From Ascarosepion bandense (taxonomy: Eukaryota; Mollusca; Cephalopoda; Sepiida; Sepiidae), in assembly GCA_037127315.1 (NCBI GenBank), contig JBBBDQ010000915.1:525001-589000 (forward strand): a stretch of 64,000 nt of DNA, read 5' to 3'. The translations under genes were made by a program, and so were the position numbers. The notes beneath the pieces were generated by a model. The model made no database searches. It saw only the letters and a program-made list of their open reading frames with translations, and had not been told where the DNA came from. Positions 34,019-45,276 of this stretch are shown here, one piece after another; the first letter of the stretch is position 1; every line of letters begins with the position of its first letter.

Positions 34019-34071
<53 letters not shown>
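33951..34071. repeat. Two (TA)n tracts separated by about 35 bp
   Basis: TA runs at 33951-33984 and 34020-34071. The same pair, with other lengths, lies in the right arm at 37813-37915. Confidence 0.92.
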
Positions 34072-34075
<4 letters not shown>

Positions 34076-34328
34076 GATCAATGTAAATAATATAAATAAT
34101 TACAATACCTCATTTTAGAAGAGTAGACAAGTTTTTAAAAGTTGTTGAAACGTAGACATAATTCTTAATTACTGAAATACTTCCGAATCTCAGCTCGTAG
34201 TTGTCGTGTTCAGAGTTGATGCTGTTAAGAATTGATTTTTAGTTTTATAAGGGCTATTATTTGCAAACGCTTTCTGCAGTCAGAAGTGCGTATTATATTT
34301 GTGTCTAGTAAATGTAACTTCAGCCGTT

Positions 34329-35640
34329 TTTTTATTCATTGGAAAAATGTCGAAATACTGGGTCATCGTTCTCAATGGGTCATTTGAATTCATAATGCTT
34401 AAGATTTTATAATATTATAAGTCTTATAGAATTCTGTGTTCACCAGCAGGCTATTGTGACAGATGATAGTCTTAACTATTCTGAATATTTTATGATAGAA
34501 AATTAACTAAATATTTTTACATTCAAATGATGCGGGCACGCAAACACTATCGCACACACACACACACACACACACACATAAACATTTGAGCGGAGTTTAA
34601 TTCGATCTCATTCAAAAACACACGGAGACCTACCAATCTTATCCTGAACATACGCGTTTATAACACAAATGCCATAGCATCATCGACATGCAAAAAGACT
34701 AAAAATAATGTAGGTATTACTGAAAAAAAAAGAAACACCCAACATTCAATAATATCAACTACGAACACGGTAACAACATACCATGTTCGGTACATAACAC
34801 TTACACACTATTCTCTATCATACATAACACGACTTACATTCTATTACACGAAAAATACCATTCGTACTCGAAAATGGCTAAAAGTATAGCCGGAGACGTT
34901 CGGATAAACCAAGCATTTGGACAATTTTTGCAAAAGAATAAAAATACATAGGATCACATGACAAATTACATTGTCATTTTTAATAAAACCTTCATAAAAG
35001 AGAGGTTGCTAAATAAATATGCATTCTATATATATATATGCGTGTGTGTGTGTATTGAATATCTGTGTGTGTGTATATAATTGAAACTACTGTCGATTTC
35101 ATTGTATAAAATCCAAATGAACAGTCGTAGACCTGAAGCACATGACCACACTCACAGACACGATGTTATGTGTAAAATTCCCAAATTATTTTCGTAGTAA
35201 GTACAGCGTAAGAAATATAAAGATGAAAAATATAACGAAGAAAAATATAACGAAAAATATAACGAAGAAATTGCTTGCAGTTTATTTACAGACTTTTAGC
35301 ATTCTTCCTGTGTTTAAATTTAGAGTTCTAGTTTTTCTTCTAGATTGGCTATCCCCAGAGGCTAGAGAGTTTTGTTTTTTCTATTACTTAACCGATATCA
35401 AGAGAAGACTGATTTATGCTTTTGCAATGACTTTAGATGTCCATACAAAAAAAAAAAAAAGATTTTACCTCAGAGAGAAACCAAAACTATATCCACATTC
35501 TACAATAGAGAATATATAAACTGTAACTTTTTGAGTGAACATTACTTTATTTATTTGTTGAGTTGTTATCCCCGTTGGGTTAGATTTTTTTTTCATTTTC
35601 CTAAAAGTCAAAGTAACCATTCATTAATATAAAGATTATA
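34329..35640. other. Spacer of the large inverted repeat, first part; no gene recognised
   Basis: It contains a (CA)n run at 34553-34578, a small (TG)n at 35042-35053 and a local tandem array of AAATATAACGAAG-like units near 35228-35270. No coding domain is seen. Confidence 0.55.
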
Positions 35641-35645
35641 GCATT

Positions 35646-35891
35646 GATGTGAGCCATGGTACAGTAGATATCGACTCGAAAAGAGAGATCGAATAGTCGA
35701 GTTCGAATTCCAGTTGACTTCGTTGCATTCACTTACACTGGAAAACATTGGGTTCTGCAGCCTTGGTTGGCAAAGTGTCTACCGCATAAACTAATGGCAA
35801 CCTACTGCAGGAAAATCTTCTGCCCAGTCAGTCATTTCTCTTTCAAGACATAGTAACCCAAGTGTGTATCACGAATGACACTTATCTGACG
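35646..35891 (+). mobile_element. tRNA-derived SINE (octopus OR-like), worn copy in the spacer
   Basis: Box A-like TGGTACAGTAG at 35657-35667 and box B-like AGTTCGAATTCC at 35700-35711 are followed by the family body, with a central deletion of about 60 bp. It ends near CACTTATCTGAC. It is present only in the spacer, so it does not help date the inverted duplication. Confidence 0.85.
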
Positions 35892-36510
35892 GAATAAGAC
35901 AGAATTGCTTGTACCCATATGGAAATTTCCTACTTTTTTATCAATAAAAAAATTTCAATTTCAACAGACGATGAGGAAATGTATTATAGTTTTAATCTCA
36001 ATAATAATACAACGAACAACAATATCCCATTATTTCACTATGCAAAAGTGTGAGAAGGACAAATTCTTGAAGATACAGAGTTAGAAAGGCCTTCAATTGC
36101 CTTCATAAATATTTAGTATTAATGAAGATTTTTCAAGTGATTCGCGATTAGCAATCCAACAGCCACCATAATTCGATAGCCTTCCCAAATCAGCTTCCCG
36201 GTATTCTTTTTAAATATCTTCATACTGTTAGTTCAGGCGGTATTCTCTTCATAATTTGAATTCACGGACTAAAATCTGAACATTTTTTATTAAGAGAAAC
36301 GATGAAAATAACAGGAAATTAGACTGGTAATGCAATTGTAGCTAGTGAGATTACACATGTAAATTCAAAGTAGTGCTAGTACAAATTACTTGTATACAAG
36401 TTATGTCATATAAATTACATAGAAATGAACAGAAAAATAGAGGAAAACAAACCGAAGTAGATTGATAGATCGATAGACGCACCGACACATACATCCGAAA
36501 AGCCTAAGAC
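35892..36510. other. No gene recognised
   Basis: AT-rich, with no domain-bearing frame. A (TA)n tract follows at 36517-36556. Confidence 0.5.
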
Positions 36511-36511
36511 A

Positions 36512-36516
<5 letters not shown>

Positions 36517-36556
<40 letters not shown>
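36517..36556. repeat. (TA)n microsatellite
   Basis: A continuous TA tract. Confidence 0.9.
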
Positions 36557-36560
<4 letters not shown>

Positions 36561-36839
36561 GCACACATTTCTATTTATGAATCTATTTAACAATTTATTT
36601 TGTCATGAAACGGGAATAATGTATGTACAATTGGAAGAAATATGGCGGGCATTACGAGTGCCTGTAATGCGATGCGATTACGTTGTGACGCAGAATTTGA
36701 TGCATTTTTTTGCAACGCCGAGTGTTTTGATATCCTGTAGAAAACATGTAATTCTAATGGCAAGGTATATGATGAGTCAAGGTAGATGATAAGGTATAAA
36801 TTACAAAAAAGGCCCGATTTTTGTTGGAATACAAGGAAG

Positions 36840-37311
36840 CGTTTTGGAAAAATAAACGATCGCAAAAATCAAAATTTTTCATCTATTTTTGTGTAATTTG
36901 TGTGTCAGTTAAAATTATTGTTCGCATATCAAGGCATCACACTTTGATCTACCAGTGACTCAGTTTTAGTTTTGTTTTGCTGTAGCTTCTTGGAAAAATA
37001 CATAAAGGTGCGCAAAAGACCACTGGAAATTATGTTTATCGTTGATTTTTGACGAATCCTGTACATTGATTCAAATTTTTTTTTAATCAAAGGTTAGGAC
37101 CTTGAAATACAAGTTACTCGATTTTAGTTGAATTTGCAAAAGGCGTCTTGGATGAGAAAATTTCATAAATTGTAAACGTTCCGGTAATTTCTGTCGTATC
37201 CTGTCAATCGATTAAATTTTTTTATGTTCATCAAAGTTTCATGCTATGATTGACAAATAACCCAATTTTGGTGTAAATTAAACCAAGGATTTTGGAGAAG
37301 TAGGGTTTGTT
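36840..37311 (+). repeat. Diverged tandem repeat, unit roughly 120-145 bp
   Basis: Three units share the order: a TT-AAATTTTTTT segment, an ATCAAAG/ATCAAGG segment, a GACxxATAACCCAGTTTTAGTT-like line, and then a TTxTTGGAxAA segment. Clear repeated pieces lie at 36935-36985, 37085-37150 and 37225-37300. Similarity is modest, so the array is old. Unit one carries a 54-bp piece (37001-37054) that recurs inverted at 37497-37551. Confidence 0.55.
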
Positions 37312-37349
37312 AGAATGGAGATACGCAAACACACAAAGACATACATACA

Positions 37350-37400
<51 letters not shown>
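37350..37400. repeat. (TA)n microsatellite
   Basis: A continuous TA tract of about 50 bp. Confidence 0.92.
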
Positions 37401-37402
<2 letters not shown>

Positions 37403-37496
37403 AAGTATAGGGTAGGTATGGATGAATAAAATTCCGTATTTAAAAAAATACTTTTAAAAAAGTGCTCAATATAATATCATGTCGTAAGTCACAAGT

Positions 37497-37551
37497 AGTG
37501 TCAAAAATCAACGATAAACATAATTTCCAGTGGTCTTTTGCGCACCTTTAT
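37497..37551 (-). repeat. Inverted 54-bp repeat abutting the right arm
   Basis: The complement of 37001-37054, sharing CATAAAGGTGCGCAAAAGAC and TTATCGTTGATTTTTGAC. It stops exactly where the right arm of the large inverted repeat begins, so it may mark the rearrangement junction. Confidence 0.8.
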
Positions 37552-37808
37552 GTATAAAACGGCTGAAGTTACATTTACGAGACACAAATAAAATACGCAC
37601 TTCTGACTGCAGAAAGCGTTTGCAAATAATAGCCCTTATAAAACTAAAAATCAATTCTTAACAGCATCAACTCTGAACACGACAACTACGAGCTGAGATT
37701 CGGAAGTATTTCAGTAATTAAGAATGATCTCTATGTTTCAACATGTTTTGAACTTGTCTACTCTTCTAAAATGAGGTATTGTAATTATTTATATTATTTA
37801 CATCGATC

Positions 37809-37810
<2 letters not shown>

Positions 37811-37864
<54 letters not shown>

Positions 37865-37917
37865 TTATATATTCCCAAACATGTAAGTTATATATATATA
37901 TATATATATATATATTC
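37811..37917. repeat. Two (TA)n tracts in the right arm
   Basis: TA runs at 37813-37860 and 37890-37915, the counterparts of 33951-34071. Confidence 0.9.
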
Positions 37918-38041
37918 TTTGTTTATTTACTTAGATTTCTGCCATAATAAAATTAGTCCTGAGCACATTTGCATTAAAAAGTGTTCAATAAAATTATATT
38001 GTCGAACTTTTGAATATTCTTCATTTGTAAATGAATTATTA

Positions 38042-38079
38042 TGCGACCTAGGTTTCTACCATGTGGTGTCTTCAGGCAA
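38042..38079 (-). ncRNA. Hammerhead ribozyme, right arm copy, intact core
   Basis: On the minus strand: stem I TTGC/GCA (38076-38079 with 38042-38044), CTGAAGA (38069-38075), stem II ACC/GGT, GAAAC, palindromic ACCTAGGT as stem III and cleavage triplet GTC (38045-38047). Every core base is conventional. It differs from the left-arm copy at the cleavage triplet, where the left arm has TTC. Confidence 0.72.
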
Positions 38080-38437
38080 CTTGCAATGAGTGATTTTACC
38101 GTTTACCGTTTTTTGTAAGAACGCTCAGGTGTTGGTGATTTAGTTTGAACGCTCAAGTGACGGGAAATTTTTGAATGCGTAATTTTAAAAATAACAAGAA
38201 ATTACAACGTTTTCATCCATACAAATATAAAAGAACGAGGAATAAAACTGCAACGTTCAAAACATCAAATTGAAACAGGGCTCAATTTAAAAATAGAACA
38301 GTAAATATTTATCATTCACTGTTATATAAGAACATTATACATTTTGTTTCTACCTTGTAAGAACAATTTCTCAACCTTCAATGTCAAAACAAAATGTACA
38401 GTTTTGTAGTGTTTACTTACTTGTTTCTATGTACAGT

Positions 38438-38477
<40 letters not shown>

Positions 38478-39175
38478 AGCAAGCCTTCTTTTAAGCATTT
38501 TTCATTAAACACGGTTGACAAAAATGATTTAGTCAATAATTTATTGACTTTTTCTATTATTGTAACATTTGTCCGTTTTTAAAACTTAAAGAATATAAAA
38601 ATCATCCTTAGTTATATATCGTTCCGAGCGTTTTCTACCAGTGCTTTAGCTATTCTTAAGATTGTTCTGTTCGCCTTATTTATTTTCCGTGCGTTGTAAT
38701 ACATAGTATTTTTACTGCGCTAAAAATTCTTGTGGAAGCCTGAACGTTGTGAGCAGCTACATGCCATGCATGTCTGCGTTGACGTAAGAAACATTATATA
38801 GAATTTTCATATTTTCAGAAAACACTTGACACACCATCTTTGCTATTGAACAATGCCAAACTGATAGCGAAGGAAGGCATTGAATCAATGTGTCTTCTCT
38901 AACAGGAATATGTCGTTGATTATGTAATATAAAAAGGATTGTTGTTCTATTAGCTAGTCTAGTTTCACGATAAAAGATTAATGATACTTTTATTTTATTC
39001 ATATCTATTTTTATCTTTTACACACCCCACACAAATACAAATGCAAGGGACTACTCAACTATTATTATATATGGTATTACTATCAATATGTAATCTGCAA
39101 GGGTCATTTCTCAATCGGTAACTGATGATTTCATTTTATGATTTATCTATATATCTCTATCTATCTATCTATCTA

Positions 39176-39213
<38 letters not shown>

Positions 39214-39397
39214 AAATAGAGAAATTTATTCGTTCTCTTTCTTAACTGAGAGATTTTTGCGTCTATATTTTCTTTTTTATAATCACTGGAATTATTTATT
39301 CTGGCTTCTGCCAAAACCCCTCGTTTATTTTGTTCTTTATTCTAAACATTTAAATTGTATTTGAAACGTAGTTTTTTATTTCAATAAAAATTGATTG

Positions 39398-40207
39398 AAT
39401 AGGGTAGGAAATGGATCATAAATTTTAATGCCTCTAAAACGAAGCTGCTCGTTTTTAACAATCATAGAAACAATTTCCTGCCTATCATCAGAATGCATGA
39501 CGCTAGTGTCCTAGAGAGCAACACACTTTACCTCCTTAGACTTAATCTCTTAAATTACCTCAAATAGAAGGACTATATTTAATCCACAGCTTCGTCTACT
39601 GCTAAGAAAAGTGGATCACTTTACTGGGCCAGGATGTTTACTCATTAGTATCAATTCTGCATATTTTTAAATATGCCATTTGTCCGTGCATTGAATAATG
39701 TTGCCATATCAGGTCGGGCGATCGTGCTATTCATCTTGAGCTTCTCGACAAAATCCAATGGAAGATCTGTAATATAATCGATCCTGATTTGGTAGCTAAT
39801 CTTCAGTCACTTTCTCACCGACGTGATGTGGCTTCCGTTTGTCATTTCTACAAATATTTTCATGGGAACTGCTCTAACGAGCCTTTTTCCCTGGCTCCCC
39901 GAGTACATTTATTTACTCGTGCTACACCAAGGCCCCATCCTTTTACCATTGATACAGTTGAATGTAGCCTACTCTTCTACGCAAACATTTTCTTTTCTCG
40001 CACTTCACACTTTTGGAATTCCTTTCCATTTGCTTACTTTCCTGATATCTAAAATCGCAAAACGTTTAAATGCAACGTCATTTGCCATCTTCTCTTTACT
40101 TTATTTTTATCCATATTTTATCATTTCGTCGGCATACCCTGGATTTTGAATTTTCTCTCATTTTAAACGTCTACGGACCAGTGACAGTTCTGTTATGGGG
40201 TGAAATT

Positions 40208-40210
<3 letters not shown>
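39398..40210 (+). mobile_element. Jockey-like LINE, 5'-truncated, degenerate
   Basis: It begins at a GRKWIINFNASKTKLL segment, passes a degraded LLNYLK and CCHIRSGDRAIHLELLDKIQ region (shifted frames) and the C-terminal tail. It ends in GGGGTGAAATTCTTATA at about 40198, running into (TA)n. It sits directly against the outer edge of the inverted repeat. Confidence 0.8.
39789..40052 (+). pseudogene. Jockey-like pol C-terminal tail
   Basis: An 87-codon frame with HRRDVASVCHFYKYFHGNCS (about residues 10-29), LFTRATPRPHPFTIDTVECS and FFSRTSHFWNSFPFAYFPD. It matches the family tail but lacks several residues in the TRLATRSH block. No RT core remains upstream. Confidence 0.75.

Positions 40211-40263
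<53 letters not shown>
40211..40263. repeat. (TA)n microsatellite at the Jockey 3' end
   Basis: A continuous TA tract starting at the last bases of the element. Confidence 0.92.
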
Positions 40264-40265
<2 letters not shown>

Positions 40266-40479
40266 TGTGTATGTGTTTGAAATTGCATACACTGTGTGTA
40301 GGCAGTAATAAATCAAAGCTAAAACTTATGTCAATAACAAATATTTGTTCGGCACAGTTTAGTGTAACTCTGATTTTCGACTAACGATTGGAATGAAACT
40401 CAAATGGTAAGAAACAAATATATATATATATGTGTGAGTGTATGTGTGCGTGTGCATGCGTGTGTATGTGACTATATAA

Positions 40480-40514
<35 letters not shown>

Positions 40515-40843
40515 CATTTCTGTAAAGCAAAAATGGTATAACAAGGAAATGAAAGTCTAAGTGTTCCTTTGTCGATAAGAGTAAGGCATTAAATTGACCG
40601 TGAGCCTTCAGTTTTGATTGCCCATATTGCCTGTATTTATAAACACTGATAATTGTGGTTACTGTTCTTTTAATAACTGTCCTAATCATCAACTTCAACT
40701 TTACTGTTTCTGCTATATTCTGTAAGATATTTTATATTTATATGTGTTTCCGTATTGTAGCTTCGATCAAGCCAAAACACCTTTAGAATATACCGCAGCT
40801 TGACATTACGATTTTGAGTCCAATAGGATAACGGAAAAACACA

Positions 40844-40846
<3 letters not shown>
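40264..40846. other. No gene; TA/TG microsatellites
   Basis: Short TA and TG runs lie near 40417-40515. No coding domain is seen. Confidence 0.55.

Positions 40847-40906
<60 letters not shown>
40847..40906. repeat. (CT)n microsatellite
   Basis: About 30 CT units. It is the only long pyrimidine dinucleotide tract in the window. Confidence 0.92.
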
Positions 40907-40909
<3 letters not shown>

Positions 40910-40929
40910 GAGCTGCTACTGGGTATTCT

Positions 40930-41000
40930 GCACCTAGAAATATATAATATTTCAAACGATATATATATATACTGTGTGAAATATGATGTATTTCTAGGTA
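40930..41000. repeat. Imperfect palindrome next to (TA)n
   Basis: CACCTAGAAATA near 40931 pairs with TATTTCTAGGTAC near 40990, and ATATTTCA with TGAAATAT inside. A TA tract follows at 41007-41037. Confidence 0.6.
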
Positions 41001-41003
41001 CAG

Positions 41004-41019
<16 letters not shown>

Positions 41020-41040
<21 letters not shown>

Positions 41041-41235
41041 AGGGTTATTTTCACTGGATATCTTTAGTCTGTAGTTGTGTAAATGTTGCTTTTTTAGCAG
41101 TATTCATTTTGTCTACTAGCTTGCCTACTCGAGAATACTTGAAAAAGTTAATGAGTTTTTCGGCAGGATTCGAACCTGATTTTCCTTTTGCAGGATGAGT
41201 CACCGTTTGATTTACAATGCTTTTGCCGATAAAGC
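41020..41235 (-). mobile_element. tRNA-like SINE, third family
   Basis: On the minus strand a perfect box B GGTTCGAATCC lies in a T-arm with stem CAGG/CCTG and loop TTCGAAT (complement of about 41165-41180). An imperfect box A-like TAGCTTTATCGG is near 41218-41230. The body continues about 150 bp and ends at (TA)n. The acceptor and anticodon stems do not form well, so this is a SINE-type tRNA derivative and not a tRNA gene. Confidence 0.5.
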
Positions 41236-41239
41236 TAGG

Positions 41240-42065
41240 CGTATATTTTGCCTTTAAAGCAGACTCAAATTTGCAGATGTTTTTCTAAACGCATTTCTGC
41301 TTTGAGAACAATCGGTAAATTCTCAGCGGACCAAATAAATCATTGTAAAGCAAGAACATCTGACCAAATTTTTTTCTCTGCAATAAGTACGGATTAAAAA
41401 AATTCGACAGCAATAATTTCATTACGCAAATCCTTATTAATTTTTTACGTCAATAATCCTGAATATAAATAAAAGTATATATCGTTTCCTATAAAGGCAA
41501 TTAGAATATTCCTTACTATTGACCACTGGCTTTAGAAAATTACCAGGATACTCTTTTTTTTAATTCTTTACAAATTTTGAGCTTTCTTAGCATTACTCAG
41601 AATTCTAATTTGCATATAAACACTGTGCATTTCATTCGTTTTAGCCGCCATCAATTTAGTAACGGCGAAGTAATACTTATAAAACTGTAAACATGAACAA
41701 GTTAGATTCTTAAAATGAAGAAAAATACTTGTAAAATTTGTAATCAATAAATATATTAATTATACGTCGTTAATTGAAAAGTAGGAAGAATTGAAAAAAT
41801 CCTGCCTATTTTTCATGTGTCATTAACAAAATCCTTCCTTTTTGTAGGATTGGTTCAACATTTAAAAAAATACTGCGGCTTTTTGCTTGAACAAGCAAAC
41901 AACACGCCAAAAAAGGCACAGAAAAGGATTAAAGAAAATATTTGGCAAGAAAATGCGTAAAACGTTTCTGAAATTAGGTTTTGATTTCTTAAGAATTGGA
42001 TGCGAAATGGTGAAAAAAATAATGCCGAAAGCAAAATTTGTGGAAAGAATTATTGATTAGATTTT
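41240..42065. other. No gene recognised
   Basis: AT-rich with no domain-bearing frame or named repeat. Confidence 0.5.
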
Positions 42066-42069
42066 TGAT

Positions 42070-42600
42070 TTCCTGTTCAAAAGGGAGGGTCGAGAAGAAA
42101 AAGAAAACAACAACAACAACAACAACAAAAGCAAAATTATGATGAAAGATAGAAAGAAAGTACATGTACACAAAAGATACGAGAGACAAAGGAGTAAAAG
42201 AAAGTGTAGGTGTAAGAAGACAACTCGGGAAAAGAGAAAGAATATTCTAAAATAGTAAGCAAAAAAACTTTAAAGAAAAAATGAGAAGAAAAGTGAAGGA
42301 GAAAAAGAAAAAGAAAAGAAAGAACGGCAATAGAGAGAAAAGAAATAAAAGGAAAGAGAAAGATAAGTATAAGGGACTAGAAAGACAGAAAGAAATGAAG
42401 AAAAAGAAGATGGGTAAGTAACAAAACCTGAGAATCATGAAAATGAAAAGGAACAAAGAAGAAAAAAGTACGAACACAAATAAAAAAAGAGAAAAGTAAA
42501 CAAATAAAAGAATAAAAGAAACATAAAAATAAAGGCCAAGATTAGGAGAAAAAAGAATTTGCATTCATAATACGAAAAAGCAAAAAGACGAAATATTAAA
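42070..42600. repeat. Purine-rich strand-asymmetric tract
   Basis: The plus strand is overwhelmingly A and G, with a small (CAA)n run near 42107-42128. Open frames on the minus strand here are phenylalanine/leucine-rich readings of this composition and not genes. A similar tract lies at 60670-60990. Confidence 0.8.
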
Positions 42601-42604
42601 TTAT

Positions 42605-43112
42605 ACATAAACAACCATATCACTACCTAGTAATAGAGTAAGTTAGAGACAGAAGCCAAAAAGGAAAAAAACCGAAATGAATCAATAACAAAGACTATAA
42701 GGTAAACATAAAACATTTCCTGTCAGTAAAATGGTTAGCAAGATATTTCCCCCATGCTTATACCTTTCATATACCGACAAATATAAGGACGGTTATAGCT
42801 CCTCACAGCTTCGAGGAATGTTATTTGTGCACTCCGAGTCGGACTTATGCTTACGGGCAGAAAAGTACTGTCGTAGCTCAGACGTACTCAAGTCCGAATG
42901 AGTACCAATAAAAGGTTGAATAGTAACTTTAAGCAGAAATATTTTTGTCATAGACATTCGAAATTTCTCACGTATCCAAACCGATAGAGGAAAAAATATG
43001 CTGTTTGATAAATAAATGGAGCCTCACCTCAAAGAGGTACATACACTAAAATAGTGTTTCAAGTAATACAAATCTCACGAATTAAAAAATAAAAATCCAT
43101 TAATTCTTTGGA

Positions 43113-43191
<79 letters not shown>

Positions 43192-43935
43192 TGTGTGTGT
43201 GTGTGTTTGTGTGTATGTAATAGGAACAAATTAAAACAAATTTACGCATATTAGAAGAATAAGTTAGAGATAAAATTATTCAATGAAAATATGCTCAGAC
43301 ACTCTAATAGTCTGATGTGATCACAGAATCGACTGCATGGTTGAAAATCATGTTCAAAATGGCTTATTTCCTAAGAAGAGATCGTAAGGTAGTCAAGATT
43401 AGGAAGATAAAGATGATAAATAACTATTGACCCTTGCGGCCATGATTGTAGTGTTCAAGAAAACAAAGCGGCATATCTGGGAAACAGAAACCTTCTGAGT
43501 GAATTTTTTCCTTTACCATCGTAAGACGGAAGATATAAATTATATTGCAAGAAATTCGTTAGCAGGAGCCTCAAACTTTTCAGAAAAAAGGTTGCTGTAT
43601 TACATGTAAATGACATGTAACTGTGCTCATGAGCCCTAATAATGTGGGTATACACCAGGAGTTCACGCCTTGTCATTCAATATTCACTATGTTTACCTGT
43701 GTATATCAAAGAGGCTGGCTATTTCTGAGTGTTTGTGCATGGCGTCTCTCAGATTGGAATCTACACTGTTAATGCATTTTATAATTTTTATAATGTTTAA
43801 CGGAAAATAATAATTTTAAAGTTTGGTTTATGATGCTAAACATAAAATTAGGTATAAATAGCTAGCTTTGTATAGCACACTTGTATCAAATTTTATACTT
43901 AAATGTTACCCAAAAACTAGAGCCTTGTTCTAGAG
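42605..43935. other. No gene recognised; (TA)n(TG)n at 43117-43216
   Basis: A long compound TA/TG microsatellite at 43117-43216 is the only clear feature. The remainder has no recognised coding domain or repeat. Confidence 0.55.
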
Positions 43936-43937
43936 AC

Positions 43938-43979
43938 AAATGTTACTCTGCATAAATTAATTTATGCAGAGTAACATTT
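43938..43979. repeat. Perfect 42-bp palindrome without spacer
   Basis: AAATGTTACTCTGCATAAATT (43938-43958), read here as two short strings AAATGTTACTC and TGCATAAATT, is followed at once by its exact reverse complement at 43959-43979. It is not a simple repeat. It could extrude as a cruciform or form a 21-bp RNA hairpin without a loop. Confidence 0.9.
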
Positions 43980-44019
43980 AGGAAACTTTCACGCAAGCAA
44001 TTACTATTATTTCTCATTG

Positions 44020-44450
44020 AATGTTTCACATTGGTGACCCAGCGTGCTCTCTGCTTAAAATCAATGGCGTGATTTTGTGTTCAACGTGAAATGATCGATA
44101 TGACCATTTCCTGACAGCTGATCTCACCTCTGAGCTATCGGGACTTTTCTTCCCAGTCCACAATTAGAACTCATATATATGATCCATCACTTTGGGCACT
44201 TAGACGTGATGCAATGTTTAGCAATCATGTCTCGCTAGATCAATTACAACTGAATAGTGAGCTCAATTCTCACTTGGTACTCCACACGTTCTGCCTTATA
44301 CCATATGTAATCTACGCTTAATGGATAGTAATCAATAAGAATTTTTTTAGGAAATCCTACGTTGGGCAATCGTTAGCCATCTGGCTCTCGCTAGATCAAT
44401 TATGACTGAGTAGTGACTTCGATCCAAAATGGGTATTCCATAATCTCGGT
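44020..44450. repeat. Degenerate tRNA-like repeat cluster
   Basis: Two related segments (about 44208-44290 and 44362-44440) share CTCGCTAGATCAATTA, a (C/T)GACTGAATAGTGA-like line and a TGGTA(C/T)TCCA end. The second has a box A-like TAGCCATCTGG and a box B-like GACTTCGATCC. A third tRNA-like segment on the minus strand (about 44020-44155) carries TAGCTCAGAGG. These look like heads of old SINEs in opposite orientations. Confidence 0.45.
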
Positions 44451-44629
44451 ATTGTTCCACATTTAAGCTATACTTTGTAAATAACTATATATAACTAAAC
44501 AGGATGGAAAATTATGTATTTGTTGTATAGCTGAACAATATACGCGATTCCTCCTACCAGATCAGACGGGAAACTGGACCACTGAAATGGAGCAGGTCAT
44601 TCCTCACATTTCAGTCATCGTGTAGCTGA

Positions 44630-44965
44630 AAATATCTAAATGTATTTTTAGGCGAGGAATTATTTGAAACAAATTTCTATTCTATAAGTATTTTCATGGA
44701 GCTATATTTTTTACTTTCGCCGCTACAGACATTCACTGCTAGGTCTCGGCTTGCCACTGATATAGAGAAAATCATTCTCCTGCAATTTGTATTCTATTAG
44801 AAAGAAGGCAGTTTTATTTAAACCGATTATCCTAATATCCTGAATATGTGTAACAAATTCTCAAGAGAACGCTACTTTGTTCATTACAATCTTAAACACT
44901 TCAAATATTGGTTCAACCGTTATCTAACATCAAAAGCCCCATACACTAATCCACTACATTGAGAG
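44630..44965 (+). mobile_element. Jockey-like LINE relic, very degenerate
   Basis: Frames around 44670-44770 read LLSPLQTFTARSRLATDIEK, matching the SLVPPxxEFTRxTRLATRSH block. Near 44890-44930 YNLKHFKYWFNRYL matches the YNLKVFKCRVSRHL ending. Identity is low and stops are frequent, so this is one of the oldest copies. Confidence 0.6.
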
Positions 44966-45276
44966 GTTCTTGTAACTTGTGTTGTATAAACAGCAGTAAA
45001 CAAAAAAACTGGTGGTTTTCAAAGCAAGTGGAGTATGAAAAAAGAAAGAGTGAACAATGAAATTAGCTATAAAAAACATGTTGCAGCAATGAAACATAAA
45101 AACATCGAATAAAATATATATTGAAATAATTCATGTACAACTGAATTCAGACACTAATAATGACACCGTTAGTCAATCATATATATTAGATGAAGCAAAA
45201 CAGTCACAGGCTTGTTAACTAGAGCATAGTTTGCTCATATTAGAGGAACACCACCAAACTATATCAAAAATGCACT
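44966..45276. other. No gene recognised
   Basis: AT-rich, with no named feature. Confidence 0.5.

Larger units (their letters stand above)
32786..34328 (+). repeat. Left arm of large inverted repeat, main segment
   Basis: This is the inverted copy of about 37553-39063. Over 33093-33370 I count only a handful of differences in about 280 bp. It contains three (TA)n tracts that differ in length between arms and a hammerhead near 33790. An 81-codon frame (32847-33092) is kept in both arms with one substitution, which equals the overall identity and so gives no sign of selection. Confidence 0.92.
37553..39388 (-). repeat. Right arm of large inverted repeat (uninterrupted)
   Basis: The inverted copy of the left arm segments 28105-28316, 28830-28955 and 32786-34328 joined without the LINE. 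It serves as the empty site for the 3.8-kb LINE insertion. It holds a hammerhead near 38042-38079. The outer end stops about 10 bp before another Jockey fragment at 39398. Confidence 0.92.

Noticed and set aside
41150..41235. Possible tRNA gene, minus strand
   Set aside because: The T-arm is perfect, but the acceptor and anticodon stems pair poorly, and SINE-like sequence with a TA tail follows. Treated as a SINE head.
42247..42564. Phenylalanine-rich 105-codon frame resembling a membrane protein (also 60633-60989)
   Set aside because: It is produced by a purine-rich plus strand. No start context, no family resemblance, and composition alone explains it.
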